Source: Neodontobutis hainanensis (lineage: Eukaryota > Chordata > Actinopteri > Gobiiformes > Odontobutidae). Taken from it: a DNA stretch of 64,000 nucleotides. The stretch is taken from positions 124,001 through 188,000 of the forward strand of contig JALDNG010000754.1 in assembly GCA_024349245.1 (NCBI GenBank), given 5' to 3'. Position numbers and translations under genes: made by a program. Of the stretch, positions 52,501 through 63,956 are shown in pieces. Under the pieces are notes generated by a model, which was not told where the DNA came from, did no database searches, and saw nothing but the letters and a program-made list of their open reading frames with translations. Every line of letters starts with the position of its first letter. The stretch's first letter is position 1.

Positions 52501-55500
52501 TATATCCATGTTTATGAAGATAATAATTTTTTAATAAAAAAAACTTATTTACGTTTTATTTTTCTTTTAAAAGGTGATGTCAACTTGTTGAAGAATGATT
52601 TTCATTATAAAAATTAAACTTATAATCCTTTTCTTCTTTTGTCTGTTATCAATAAAAATATTTGAAAAAAATAATTATATATTAGAAATCGTAGATTATA
52701 AACGTTTATATCACATTTTGAAATAAAATTGTAAATTATTTATTTGCATTTAAAAAAATAATAAACCAAGAAATAAATCGATTTTGTTCAATTTATTTTA
52801 TAATTATACTAATATTGAATAACCATATATTTCTTTTATTGTTATTTTCAATTTCAAAATAAATAAATCCTGTAATAATACATAATTAATTAATTTATCT
52901 GAATTTCGATATCAAGTTTTTATATTGCCACCAAAACCAAAATGATTTTTTATGGAAAATAATTGAATATTTTACACGTATATGAAATTAATAATGATAA
53001 AATATTTTCATATTATGTGTATTGTTCGCTTTATCAATTAGATATCTGCTTATACTTCATTTTTTAAAAAAGAATAAAACAAAAAATTTTTCTGAAGAGT
53101 TATTTTTGTTCATGATACTTTATAATATATATATTTGATTCTATTATATGCATGGTTTTAGAATCAAATATTGATGAAGAAAAAATTTGTCATCTCAACG
53201 TTTCAGATTTTTATTCACTAAATTTTCCTGATTAAAAATTTGTGTATGAAACATAACAAATTTTTTAATTCATAAATACATTAAATATAGATTATTTGCA
53301 AAAATTATAATTAATTTAAGTGTTTTCTGATATTTAATTTGAAAAATATTTCAAACGTTTATCTAAAATTTCTTATTATAAAATCATTCTTTGTAAGTAT
53401 CTTAAGAATTTTTTATAAATTTTATCTGAAAAATGGTGCCACTGGAACGAAAAACATGTTTTATTTAATTTTTTAAACCAAAATCTCAAAAATAAAACAG
53501 AATTTTATATTATAAAGTTTTAAAGTATGATTATTCAAGTATCTTTTTTGAAAGATTTAAAAATGAGTTTTTTAATGTCACGAAGTATTTAATTTTATTA
53601 TAATTGTAAATACAAAGTTGCCATGTTTTTTTTTGAATTTTTCAATATTTAATTTGATTTAGTGAGTAATATTAATTTAAGGATCTTAATTGAAAAATAT
53701 TTCTCATTTTAAATTACTGGAAAATGTATAAATAGAATTTAAAAAATTTATTCTCTCTAAGCGTAATGACTAAAAAATTAATTTTGATTAAATAACATAA
53801 TAACTTATAATATAATGTTTATTGATATATGGTCAGTTTTGTGAAACTTACGATTTCTGAATTCATCAAACACACCATTACATGATATTCGCATTTTATT
53901 TTAATTAACATTGCTCTTTTCAACACTTGACAACAATTAACCAATAAAATATCATATAATTGAAAAATAAAATAGATAAATGAAGGGTATAGATGTATTT
54001 AACTTTATTAATGTCAAGATATGTTCACTTTTTGTAAATTTTTGAAACTACCCTAACAATTATATATTTGTAGAAATTATCTCAAACAAGTAAAATCGAA
54101 AATTTGGAAAACATGATTTGATGACTACATCAGAGCTGTGAACTATTTATACCATGAAATCATTAACTCTTTGAAAAAACGAAGCACGTCATCTCTAGAA
54201 TGAGCTGAATACTTTCAGATTAGGATATTTTTTATCAGAAAAATAAATATCAACATTTTCTGTCCCAAAAAGAATTTGAAAGTAGCCTATTTATAAATTT
54301 TAGGAAACTTACACTAAAATAAATTTTACGTGGTTAAATTATGACAATTTTAAGATTAAAAATTTCTTATTAAAACATAAAATTAATTTTTCATTGATCA
54401 TATGGTATTTTATAAATATTTGAAATATATTAAATCCCGGTTTTAGGAAATATTTAGATGTCAACAGCTATTCATGTTTTAATTTATATTAAATATTTGT
54501 GAGCCTTTAGGAGATTTGAAGACGTGATGAAAATATTATTTATTGAAAAAGATAAATTAAAAAATTTGAAATATAGTTTAATAAATTAATGTAATAAAAT
54601 TTTCACTAGTTATGGAACTCTAAATCAAATATTGACTCTATCAAACGAAAACAAACAGTAGTTAATGACAATAAAAAAATTATAATCGGTTAAAAATGCT
54701 ACTGATGAAAAAGACCTAATTTTTTAAAGATGATTGAATTTTTTTAGTTTTTAAAAATTATTATTTAACTCTAATAAATTAGCTGGTTTATCAAATGTTT
54801 GATTTATAACCGTAATATATAATTAAAAAAATTTGTGATACGAAAAATAACTTAATTCTATCACTGTTTTATGTCAAATCAGTTCAGCGTCAGCCATCTT
54901 TAACGTGATGCTTAAAATTAAATTTAATTTATTACTTCCAACGTCTTCAACATCGGAATATTTATCCTTCACATCATATTATCAAGATTTAATTTTATGA
55001 AAACTAGTTTAGATTTGGTTAATTATATTTTTTGATATCACATAAAAATTTTTTCTCAAAATTAAATTTTTAGTTTATATAGATGGAAATAAAATTATTT
55101 GAGTTGCTAATATACAAGTTAAAAAGAATAAAATTTAAGTTATTTCAATAACATGTATTTTTAAAGGTCAAAGGGGATATAATTACATCAATGTCGTAGA
55201 TGGTATCAACGATATCCTTAAAAATTAAACTCTCAATTTACATTTTTTATTTTTTCCAATATTTTTTGAATTTTCTAAAGTTTATGCACCTTTTTAAAAA
55301 CAATTTATGGTAATTTTATGTATCAATAGTACAATAACTTAATAATGTTTGAAGTCAAATTTACATTAAGAAAAATTAAATTTATATCGAATGAAAAAGT
55401 TTTGAATAAAGCATTAAACATTTTTATCAATGATCAAAATATTTTTCGTTCTAAATTAGAATACAAAATGTTATTCAGCATATTTATCAAATAAAATATC

Positions 55501-56130
55501 AAAAATAAATGTGAATATTTGTAAAAATATCAAATAATTCGTACTAAAAGTTTCTCTTTGTCTTCTCTAAAATAGAATATTGTAAAAAATATTTTAAAAA
55601 ATTTAAAATTAATTTTCGTCAAATCCACCATTTTTTTATATTATGTGATTTAATAATAATTTTTAACAAATTAGAGTTCAAAGATAAACTTTGAAAAATA
55701 TAATATATAAGGCATATAAATTTTTCAACCAATTAAATGATGGAAATAACTTTTAAATTATCAATAAATATAAGTTGAATTCATATGGTAAACAAAAGTA
55801 AAAATATTTTAAAAATTTAATGATAATTTAAAATTTACATATTAACGCAGACACAATAAATAAAAATTTTAATGAATAAACTGTCAAAAAATTTTTAAGC
55901 AAGTTGTGATTAATTTTCCAACTAGAATTATTATAAAATTTATACTAACTAGTTAAATATTTTAATCACAAAATATTGAGACAGTGAATAAATTCTAGTT
56001 TAATTTCATAAAGATACAACTTTTAACAAATGTACAATTAAATTGGAGGTAAATATTTTAACAATTGAAAATGCGATAATGTGTAAAATTGGTTATCATA
56101 TCAGCTTAAGCAAATTTCTGATCATTTTCT
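49510..56130. other. AT-rich gene-poor stretch
   Basis: No supported gene. A short minus piece near 49745-49825 (containing SEFFEELMRSL) and a minus frame at 51883-52071 were not convincing. Confidence 0.
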
Positions 56131-56190
56131 TTAGATTTTGATAAAAATATACTTATAACTTGCTTTCAAATCTTCTAACGACTTCTCCTC
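56131..56190 (-). CDS. gene A last exon
   Basis: Acceptor atttttttcatag, then EEKSLEDLKASYKYIFIKI and TAA, in phase 0 with exon 5. A possible donor inside (TAA/GTATAT near 56152) leaves open a further exon downstream. Another frame from the same point reads IGGEVVRRFESKL and stops. Confidence 0.5.
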   Translation of the reverse strand, partial: EEKSLEDLKASYKYIFIKI

Positions 56191-59100
56191 CTATGAAAAA
56201 ATTTAAATATGATTGAATTTTCGTGTTGTTTTAAATTTATACATGCTATCACATTTTAGCATTGTCATAAAAACCCCTTTTTTGTAAAATTTTGATGACA
56301 TTTTAATGTATTAAATATCTTGATTTAAAATTTATAGGTTAATAAGTAAAACGTATACCTTTTTCAACAGTAATGCTAATTTATATACCTTAACAGAAAT
56401 AAAAAATAATTACTTTAACAAAGTCTTTTCTTAATTCGCATGCCTATATTATAGATATTAAATATTGTGAAAAAAATATGTTTTGAATTGAGAAATTTTA
56501 ATGCAATTCATAAAACAACTATAACATATTTATTTAAAAGAAAAAACTTCTCTGAAAAAATGAGATCAATATATACAGAAAATCGTAAAAGATATATCTT
56601 GTTGATTATTTATTTCAAAAAGACTTGAATTAAAATGTTTAAAGTTATTTAGATTATATGGTGAATAAAAAATTTAGCGGTTTATTTGTAAATTTATCAT
56701 TGAAAATGTCAATTATTATTGAGACTTTAAAAAAATATTTGCGTTAAATACGATTTGAAATTTATCTCCTTCAAACAGTGAGATCTGGATAAATCAAAGA
56801 AAGATACATCAAGTTCTTCCATGAGGTTCTTCATTTTCTTAAAAATTTAAAACAAATAAAAAATTAAAAACGTTTTTATTTCTTACGTATATATTTATGT
56901 GTAAAAAATAAAAATAATTAATTTTTAAGAGTTATTACTAATTATTTTTAATTAAAGCTGAAATATTTTTGATGGTGATACGACAGATTACAGTTTACGT
57001 AATATCATAAAAACTGATGTCAAACAAATATTTTTAATTCATCGATGTATGGTATATTTTCATCTAATTTTAAATTGAAGAATTAAAATTGGTTACGCAT
57101 ATCCATTTATTGACAAAATCCTCATAGATTTTATCAGCGCCCTACATATTTAAAATTATTACATACATTCCTTAACCATTCAAGAGCTTCTTCAGTTATC
57201 TAAAAATAAAATTGTTAAAAAAATTTTTTTTAATTTCACAAAAAAGTTAAATATATTTAGAAGTAGATTTAAATTTGGGAAAAAAATTAATTTAGTAAAA
57301 ATATTTTTTGGTATTATATTTTGAGGTATCTTTATAACTCGAAATCTGGAAAAACGGAAAACCAGAATCACGAATTGAAATAGAAATATATTTTTTCTTT
57401 ATTTTATGCAATTAAAATCAGAAAAAGTAAACAAAAAAATTTAATGAAAATGTAATCATTAATGATAAAATGCGTGTTGGTTACATGTAAAGAACAATGT
57501 CTTAGTTGGGAATTTAACAAATATAAATTTAATATTTTAGCTTTAATCACTTTTTAACTACTTTTTTGATATTTATAATTTAGTCGATAAATAACATATT
57601 TAATGAGATTTAATATGGAGTAAAAAATCATTTTAATTCAAAAACAAAATAAATATTTTATTTACATTCAAAAAAAATAACATAAATGTTTTAAAAGTTT
57701 AAAATTCTCTTATTTATTAACTGAAAAAACAATAACTGATGTATTATAACGTTAAAATATTTTATCTTTTTTATCGTGAAATGACAATTTTACATATTTT
57801 TATCACATTTAACTAAGAAGTAAATTATCATAAATTTAAGAAAAGCAAATTAAAATTTTGTGCTCAATTACATGAAGAATATAACGATTGGCGAGAGAAT
57901 TTAATGTTATCTAAATTTTAATTTATCTATTTTTTCAAATTAAAAATTTTAGTGATCAATAAAAATTATTTCAAAAACAGAGCTCTTTTATCCGCGGATA
58001 AATAAAATTCATGTGGGTAAATGTGAAATGAAAATTTCATAATTCTTATAAACAATTTAATTATTCAGCCATCATTTTTCATCTATTTTACAATTACGAA
58101 AAATATTTTTAATCAAGATAAAATTATTGATTAATGTAAATTATAAAATTTATAAGATACTCTAACATTAGGGAAACTTAATGATGAAAGAGAATATTCT
58201 TATGGTAAAAAAGTTTTTTAACAGGTTAAAATTATCAAGATATTAAAAAAATTTTAGAGTAAGCTGATTTTGTATTAAATAAAAATAAAAGATAATAAAT
58301 GATGAAGGTGTATACTTATAAATAGAAAAAAAATTTGAAACAAGAAATGAATAAACGTTTCAATTAAAATTACAAATTTTTGTGTGTTGTATCGAACAAT
58401 ATTGAACAAAGACGAATTTATGAAAGAATGTAGATTAAGAAATGTAAAAAAGGCTAAATTTAATATTATCTAAAATTTTTAAACCATATAAAACACAAAA
58501 TCATTCTCAATGCAACTAGTTTTTAAATAATGAGCCGTTTCAAGTCTGGTATTTATATTATAGATAAAATAAAAATATAATCAAACTAATAAATTAAAAA
58601 CCTGTTTTTCTTCATCGGATATTGTCGAATATATTGTGTATTTAGCAAGATTTTCATCAGACTTTAAAGGATCATTGGCAATCGTCTTAATGCAAGCAAG
58701 ATCGTTGAAAACAACAGCTTCAGCTTTATTTATCTCGTGATAATCCTCGAGTTTATGCAAAATAACTTCTAGAAATTTCCATTTAACATCACTAGTGCCT
58801 GAAACCTTTGAGGCATCTGACTGCTGTGACTCAGATTTGATCTTAAAATTTATTATCTTGACAACCAATGTTAAATATATGAAAGATTAATTGAGATCAA
58901 CTGCGAAAATATGAATATCATTCGATTTCAATATTATAAAACGAGACACGGAGATGGTCAAATTAACATATCATTTATTTTATCTCTTCGACCATATTGA
59001 ACAATAAAATTCGTTTTTATTCATAAAAATTCAAATCAAACTTATATTTGCTAAAAATATCCATCAACATGGTTCAAGATGTTTTATGCGATAAATATAA

Positions 59101-61225
59101 GGAGTATGAGATATTTATTAAGATAATATAATTTGACAAACACGTAAAATAAATGTGAAAAATATTTAGTCATGAATGAATAATAAAAATGATTTTTTCT
59201 TATCATAAAACAAAATTTCAAATCGACTATATATCAACCATAAAAAAAGAGTTATTCATTAAAAATTTTTATTTGATTTACAAACTAATTTAATCTTATT
59301 TTATGCATACAAATGAAGCGCCAGCTTTATTCATATTTTTCGAAGAGTAAAAATTTTTAAAAATAAAAAATTGAATAAATATTAATTAAATAATAAAATT
59401 ATGAAAAAATTAAAATAGTTTTATCAAAATTTTATTAGATATTATATTTTTTATCAGATAAATTATGTAAACCATTTTTATAAATGTCGAAAAAATTACG
59501 GGGATCAAAATAATATATTTAAAAAAATAAAGATAAATATCTGAAATATATGAAAGCTCATTTTCAAATGTTCACAAAAATTAAAATTGAAAAATTATTA
59601 GAATATTTTTAAAACGGTATTTATTTATCATAAAATTTATTCATTGTATAAATATTATTCTAATTCCCAAAATTTTCAACTACTTCACTGAAAATATATC
59701 ATAAACGTTAAAAAATATTTTTTTGGATGAATTTTGTCAGAAATAAAATTATAAAAAAAATTCTTGATTGATTCAGATATTTATTTGCTGCGCATTAAGA
59801 ATTTTCATCACAGTTGAATTAACTGTACAATAAATATAACATATTGAATAAATAAAAGCCTAATAATATTTTTACTCATAAATTTTCAAATCGAAGGACA
59901 TTTTTGGAAATAAATATGTTATATTTACATAAATTAAATGATTCCAATTTGAAAACCTGTTTATTGTCATTAGATTTTTCAGAGACGAGTGTGTGTTTAG
60001 CAGGGGTATCCTCAGACTTAACAGAATCTTTGGAAATCGTCTTTATGTCAGCAGCTACGTAAGGCTTAACAAATGTAGCCATTTGGGTTTTATGAACGTA
60101 GTCGACTTTTTGTAGTTTTACAAACGCGTTTTTTAATTTTATGTCATTAAAGCCTGGCTTTTTTGGAAGGTTTCTCTTGGTTTTCCCAGCGTTTATCTAA
60201 AGATAGATATACAACTCAATAAAATTTACAAAATAAAAAATTTTTCAACACGAATGTTTTTATCTGAAAAAGAAATATTATTCCACATAAAAGACATCAT
60301 CAAAAAGAAAATAATGACTAATTCATTTCGTTTGGATGAAATTAATAAATTATTTTCAAGTAATTATTATTGAATGGAAATTTTATCAGAAATGTAACAA
60401 AAAGATATCCACGACAAATGATGGAAATCAAAATTAATACATTTGTCGATGAAATTATATTGTAGAAAAGCCATGAGGGTCCCAAAAATGTCAGTTAATA
60501 TAATATAAAGAAATTTAAATCTAAGCTATTTGGAAAAAAATAATTATTTTAATCTTCAACGTAAATTTCTGCAAGGCATATTTTTGAATAATTAATTTTT
60601 AGAATAAAATTCTTCCACTGGTGAGATTTTTAGATCAGTGCATAAAAATTTTAATTAATTTTTGAAAAAAGAATATTTTTATAAATTTAATCGATTTCAG
60701 GATTACTTTTACGTGATAAAATCTATGTATGCTTAAATAATTCAATATGTATTGTCAGTTGTAAAAAACAAAAAAAACTAGAAAGTTAAAAAATGCAAAA
60801 AAATGGAAAACGGATTAAATATTACTAAAAATGGAATTGGTAATTTATGAGGTTTAAAAAATTTTTAGAAAAACCCCAAATTATAAAAAATTAATATAAT
60901 TTAACGAATCCGAAAAATTCAAGATCTTTTTTTTAATATTATATAATGCCAAAAATTTTTGAAAGAATAAAATGAATGATAAACGGCTGTATAAAAATGG
61001 AAGGATATGAATAAAATATACATTAGGCGTAAAATTACAATTAAGATAAACTGGTCAAGGATGTTAAAAACTAAATTTAATCTTAAATATTTTTTTGCAT
61101 TTTAAAATTTATATAAGTTTATTTCGATGAGTAAAATTCTATAAATAGTTTAATATTGTAACTATTACCTCGGTAAAGAGAAAGTAAGTCAGAAAGAAGA
61201 GAATAGTAAATTCATATGATAACAT
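56131..61225 (-). CDS. gene A: secreted protein with two tandem 80-residue modules, about 219 residues
   Basis: Six exons, all joined in phase 0: signal peptide (61225-61169), module 1 (60196-59957), module 2 (58841-58602), 33-nt exon (57199-57167), 30-nt exon (56388-56359) and last exon (56190-56131). Introns are 972, 1115, 1402, 778 and 168 nt, all GT...AG. The product should enter the secretory pathway. After the signal it has two related Lys/Asp/Glu/Ser-rich modules and a short helical tail; no cysteine pattern, transmembrane segment or known catalytic motif is visible. Symmetric phase-0 exons allow exons to be duplicated or skipped without a frame change, which fits the module duplication. 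The paralogous gene B supports every exon class. The family is not one I recognise; secreted parasite effector or structural protein are only guesses. Further small exons inside the long introns cannot be excluded. Confidence 0.68.
56359..56388 (-). CDS. gene A exon 5: 30-nt microexon
   Basis: Acceptor atttctgttaag, donor AAG/GTATAC. Codes VYKLALLLKK, matching VYKIGSLLEM of gene B in length and phase. Confidence 0.6.
57167..57199 (-). CDS. gene A exon 4: 33 nt
   Basis: Acceptor ttttatttttag, donor AAT/GTATGT. Codes ITEEALEWLRN. A read-through alternative continues to a TGA at 57134-57136, but the strong donor and the gene B counterpart favour the short exon. Confidence 0.6.
57987..58002. repeat. 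perfect 16-bp palindrome in gene A intron 3
   Basis: TTTATCCGCGGATAAA is its own reverse complement and contains a SacII-type CCGCGG core in AT-rich intron sequence. Both minus-strand frames around it are briefly open (for example NFIYPRIKELCF), but no acceptor precedes them. Function unknown. Confidence 0.5.
58602..58841 (-). CDS. gene A exon 3: module 2, 80 codons
   Basis: Acceptor aaattttaag, donor CAG/GTTTTT. The module starts IKSESQQSDASK, then GTSDVKWKFLEV, CIKTIANDPLKSDENLAK and ends SDEEKQ. The exon length of 240 nt is identical to exon 2. The ends SDEEKQ and NDNKQ, and the IKTI...D..KS....AK.T core, are the family signature also seen in gene B. Confidence 0.75.
59957..60196 (-). CDS. 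gene A exon 2: module 1, 80 codons
   Basis: Acceptor tctatctttag, donor CAG/GTTTTC. The module starts INAGKTKRNLP, has GFNDIKLKNAF in the middle, then DIKTISKDSVKSEDTPAK and ends NDNKQ. It aligns with module 2 over all 80 residues without a gap; about 24 positions are identical by my count. An ATG inside (60082) is not needed. Confidence 0.75.
61169..61225 (-). CDS. gene A exon 1: signal peptide
   Basis: Codes MLSYEFTILFFLTYFLFTE from ATG 61225, ending GAG before donor GTAATA (61168 downward). The hydrophobic core is long enough for a signal peptide. Confidence 0.65.
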
Positions 61226-61239
61226 CAACCGAATAATTT

Positions 61240-62590
61240 TAGAGATTAGCGTATATGCGGCTTAAGTATGTGAAATTAATCCTAAATAAAAAATCATGAA
61301 TAATGGATGATGTAATATTCCGCTATAAATCACCTAATGGTTAATTATACTTCGTTAGCTCCCTCTTGATAATATCTACCTATTTATTATCGATTTGTTA
61401 TCTCTAAGAGATTTATTTTTATTCGCGTAATTTTATGTAATTTCATTACTATTCAATATTATTATGAAAGAATATTCTTTTTAATAGAGAATAAAATCCG
61501 TAATGGTAAAAGTATCGCTTTTTAACATTAAATTTTTTTTCAGTGAAGTAAATTCTAAAAAATAAAATAATCATTGATAAATTGTATTTATACAACTTTC
61601 CTACGAATGTTTTGTGACGTCGTTAAGTTATGAGTAATAACATTGCCAAATAATTATTTCCATTATGATTATTATTAGGTTAATTTATATTCGGTTTCAT
61701 TTATGACTTTTTAAATGGTAATTTGTGTATCTCAAAAAATGCTTATGTTTTAGCTACTTATTTTACTTTTTTATTCTAAAACATCGGCAATTTTCTTTTT
61801 TATATTATATATCACATAAGATTAAATTTCTTAAACAATAAGTAAAAAATGTATGATGATTAATTCTCACGTCACCTATGGAATGATTATCTTTTGATAA
61901 AATTAGTAAACGTCATCGTTATTTTTTTAATATCAGATCTGGTTAAAGATTGATATTTTTGATAATTAAAAAATAAAATCCTCTGACATTTTTCCTAAAC
62001 TCTTATGAGAATGCGTGGTTGTATGTGATTATCATATTTTTTAATCTCAAAAGTAACATATTTTTGACTCTAGTTTTATTCCAATTCCTGCTTTTAAAAC
62101 AATCAAATCATTATTATAAAATCAAATATACTTAATAAATTTCTGTTAAAAACTTTATTGACAAAATATTAAGAGCCGTCAAAAATATCATAGTTCTATA
62201 TTATAGAGAAAAACATATTTGTAGGTTCAATTATAACTTTTAGTATCTTCAGAAGTCGTGAAACAATATTATCTCAATTAAAATAATATGTGTTTTATCT
62301 TATAGATTTTTTAATAGATAATGAAACATTTTTAATCATACCTTTCTTCTTTTATAATTATTCATGATCTCTCAATTGGTCTTGCATTTTAATAACAAGT
62401 AAATTAAAAGATTCTGACATAATGCCTTAAAGATTACTGCTTGCCACGTAAACTATTCACATGTTATTTATATTAAAAGGTTCATATGCTAAACAGATAA
62501 AAATCAAGATAAGACTATTTTCCTAAGAAAAAACTAGAATGTGATTATTCGGGTTTAGCAGATTAACTGTCTTTTCGAATTATGATTCGT
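61240..62590. other. intergenic region between gene A and the 62604 gene
   Basis: About 1.4 kb separates the two divergent start codons and may hold both promoters. Apart from the GC-rich site at 62605-62621 nothing specific could be supported. Confidence 0.
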
Positions 62591-62603
62591 CTCTATACAG
62601 AAA

Positions 62604-62919
62604 ATGGCGCGCGCATGCGCGGTAATGTTTCTATAATATATGTTATATCTTAGTTATTATTTGAATTAACTATTTTTAGGTTTACATAAAGCCCATATTG
62701 CGATTTTTGAACCCTAGAGCGGGTTAATTTATAGAATACAAATCGATCACTTTTATTATTTTTTAAGAGTGCCCTAGAATCGCTGATGAACAATCTAGTC
62801 ATTTACTAATAACGATAATTGAAGTTTTTTTTTGGATAGTAAAACATGATACTTTTGTTCGATATATTTTTCTTAAAATCAAACCTTTAAATGATCAGCA
62901 TGTTTCCTCTGTAATTTAA
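62604..62919 (+). CDS. start of a gene with very small introns, unrecognised
   Basis: Exon 1 (62604-62621) codes MARACA and ends GCG/GTAATG. A 58-nt intron ends actatttttag. Exon 2 (62680-62722) codes VYIKPILRFLNPRA plus one base and ends at a GTTAAT donor. A 45-nt intron ends attattttttaag. Exon 3 starts at 62768, reads CPRIADEQSS and stays open to TAA 62917-62919. Inside exon 3 a 42-nt segment (62802-62843) has a GTCATT donor, a TACTAAT branch-point-like word, a T tract and a terminal AG; removing it keeps the frame and leaves IKHDTFVRYIFLKIKPLN. A further donor (TCT/GTAATT, about 62911) could lead to exons near 62980. Family unknown. The GC-rich start, canonical sites and frame retention favour a real gene; the downstream end is unresolved. 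Confidence 0.42.
62610..62621. promoter_or_regulatory. NRF-1-type palindrome CGCGCATGCGCG
   Basis: The 12 bases fit the NRF-1 consensus YGCGCAYGCGCR exactly. The preceding AAAATGGCG resembles a YY1-type core. This is the most GC-rich spot of the intergenic DNA and overlaps the candidate start codon of the 62604 gene, so it could be a core promoter or 5' leader element. NRF-1 is an animal transcription factor, so a functional site would support an animal origin. Confidence 0.5.
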
Positions 62920-63114
62920 AATGTTTAGTCAGAATATGAAAAGTATAATTATCTATTTTTAATATTTCTTTGAAAATAGATCTTATTGTACTCATCTTTA
63001 TCAAGATTTTCTCTCCAAATTCGAAATCTTTGTATTATGATTGTTTTTAATTTTATAAGGATTGAATTAAAGACTATTCTTCAACGTTTGAAGATATAAT
63101 GACGAATATTAAAG

Positions 63115-63234
63115 ATGAGTATGTTTTGCCTACTTTCACAAAATAAAGCTTCAACAAAACTCCTTCCTGATGGCACGTATGATGTGTCTAATAAACAGAT
63201 AAGTGCAATCTATAAACACTTCATCTTAATCTAG
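63115..63234 (+). CDS. small open frame, 39 residues, possible exon
   Basis: ATG 63115 opens a frame reading MSMFCLLSQNKASTKLLPDG, then TYDVSNKQISAIYKHFILI to TAG. In the overlapping frame FEDIMTNIKDEYVLPTFTK is also open just upstream (about 63077-63145). Both have good composition, so this area is probably exonic, perhaps downstream exons of the 62604 gene, but I cannot decide the frame or junctions. Confidence 0.25.
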   Translation: MSMFCLLSQNKASTKLLPDGTYDVSNKQISAIYKHFILI

Positions 63235-63239
63235 TATTT

Positions 63240-63780
63240 TTAGCTTTTTTTATTTCTTATTCAAAGTTTGAAAAGTTCATTTGTTTAAGGTTTGTGAGAA
63301 GATGATATAGTAAGTTAAGCATTATTTATGTTGTAAATATCATTGAATAAATGTGAAGTAAATTGTGTTTCGTTAACTGCTAAAACTAATTTTGGAAGGA
63401 AAAAGTTTATCAATATATCCCACATTTTGAATATTGTTATGCGAATTTGAATGATCAGTTTAAATATCTACCACTTGTTAAATTTGCATCCACGAGCTTA
63501 CGCAAAATCATATCCTATCTATTTGCACTGCTATAATTTTTGAAATCTCATCCATTGATTTTGAGTTAAATTTCTAAAAATCGTTTGAATTTTTTCAACA
63601 TAATGATTGATAAACATATATTTCAACGAATCCATCTCAATATGCAGTGTTTAATTTGGAAACCATAAATAAAATTTAAAAAGAAATTCCTTCGAATAGA
63701 TGCTTAATTGTCATATACGGATATATATTTATACTTGATGTTGAATTAGTCAGTAATTTAATTATATCTTCCAATATCAC
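63240..63780. other. AT-rich stretch without supported genes
   Basis: Short coding-like words (for example QFKYLPLVKFAS near 63460) occur on the plus strand, but no splice chain could be built. Confidence 0.
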
Positions 63781-63878
63781 GTCTCTTGTTTAATATTTTT
63801 TTGTTGATCACTGATAAGGTAAGCCTATCAGGTTTTCTTAAGAAAAAAATTACATATGTTTACACCCCTTCACAATAC

Positions 63879-63956
63879 GCATTTCATCACTCTACTTTCT
63901 TTCGGCTCCATTGCATTGGCAATACACCATTCATCGCGTGGATAAAGATTTTCCAT
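63879..63956 (-). CDS. first-exon candidate on the minus strand
   Basis: ATG at 63956 opens MENLYPRDEWCIANAMEPKE, then SRVMKC to a TGC/GTATTG donor at 63878. The segment is much richer in G+C than the window average. A nearby second piece, behind acceptor ttttttcttaag at about 63839, reads KPDRLTLSVINKKILNKRR and on to DIGRYN and a stop. Joining it needs a 37-nt intron from an alternative GTGAAG donor. The first exon looks convincing by composition; the second join is doubtful. Family unknown. Confidence 0.35.
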
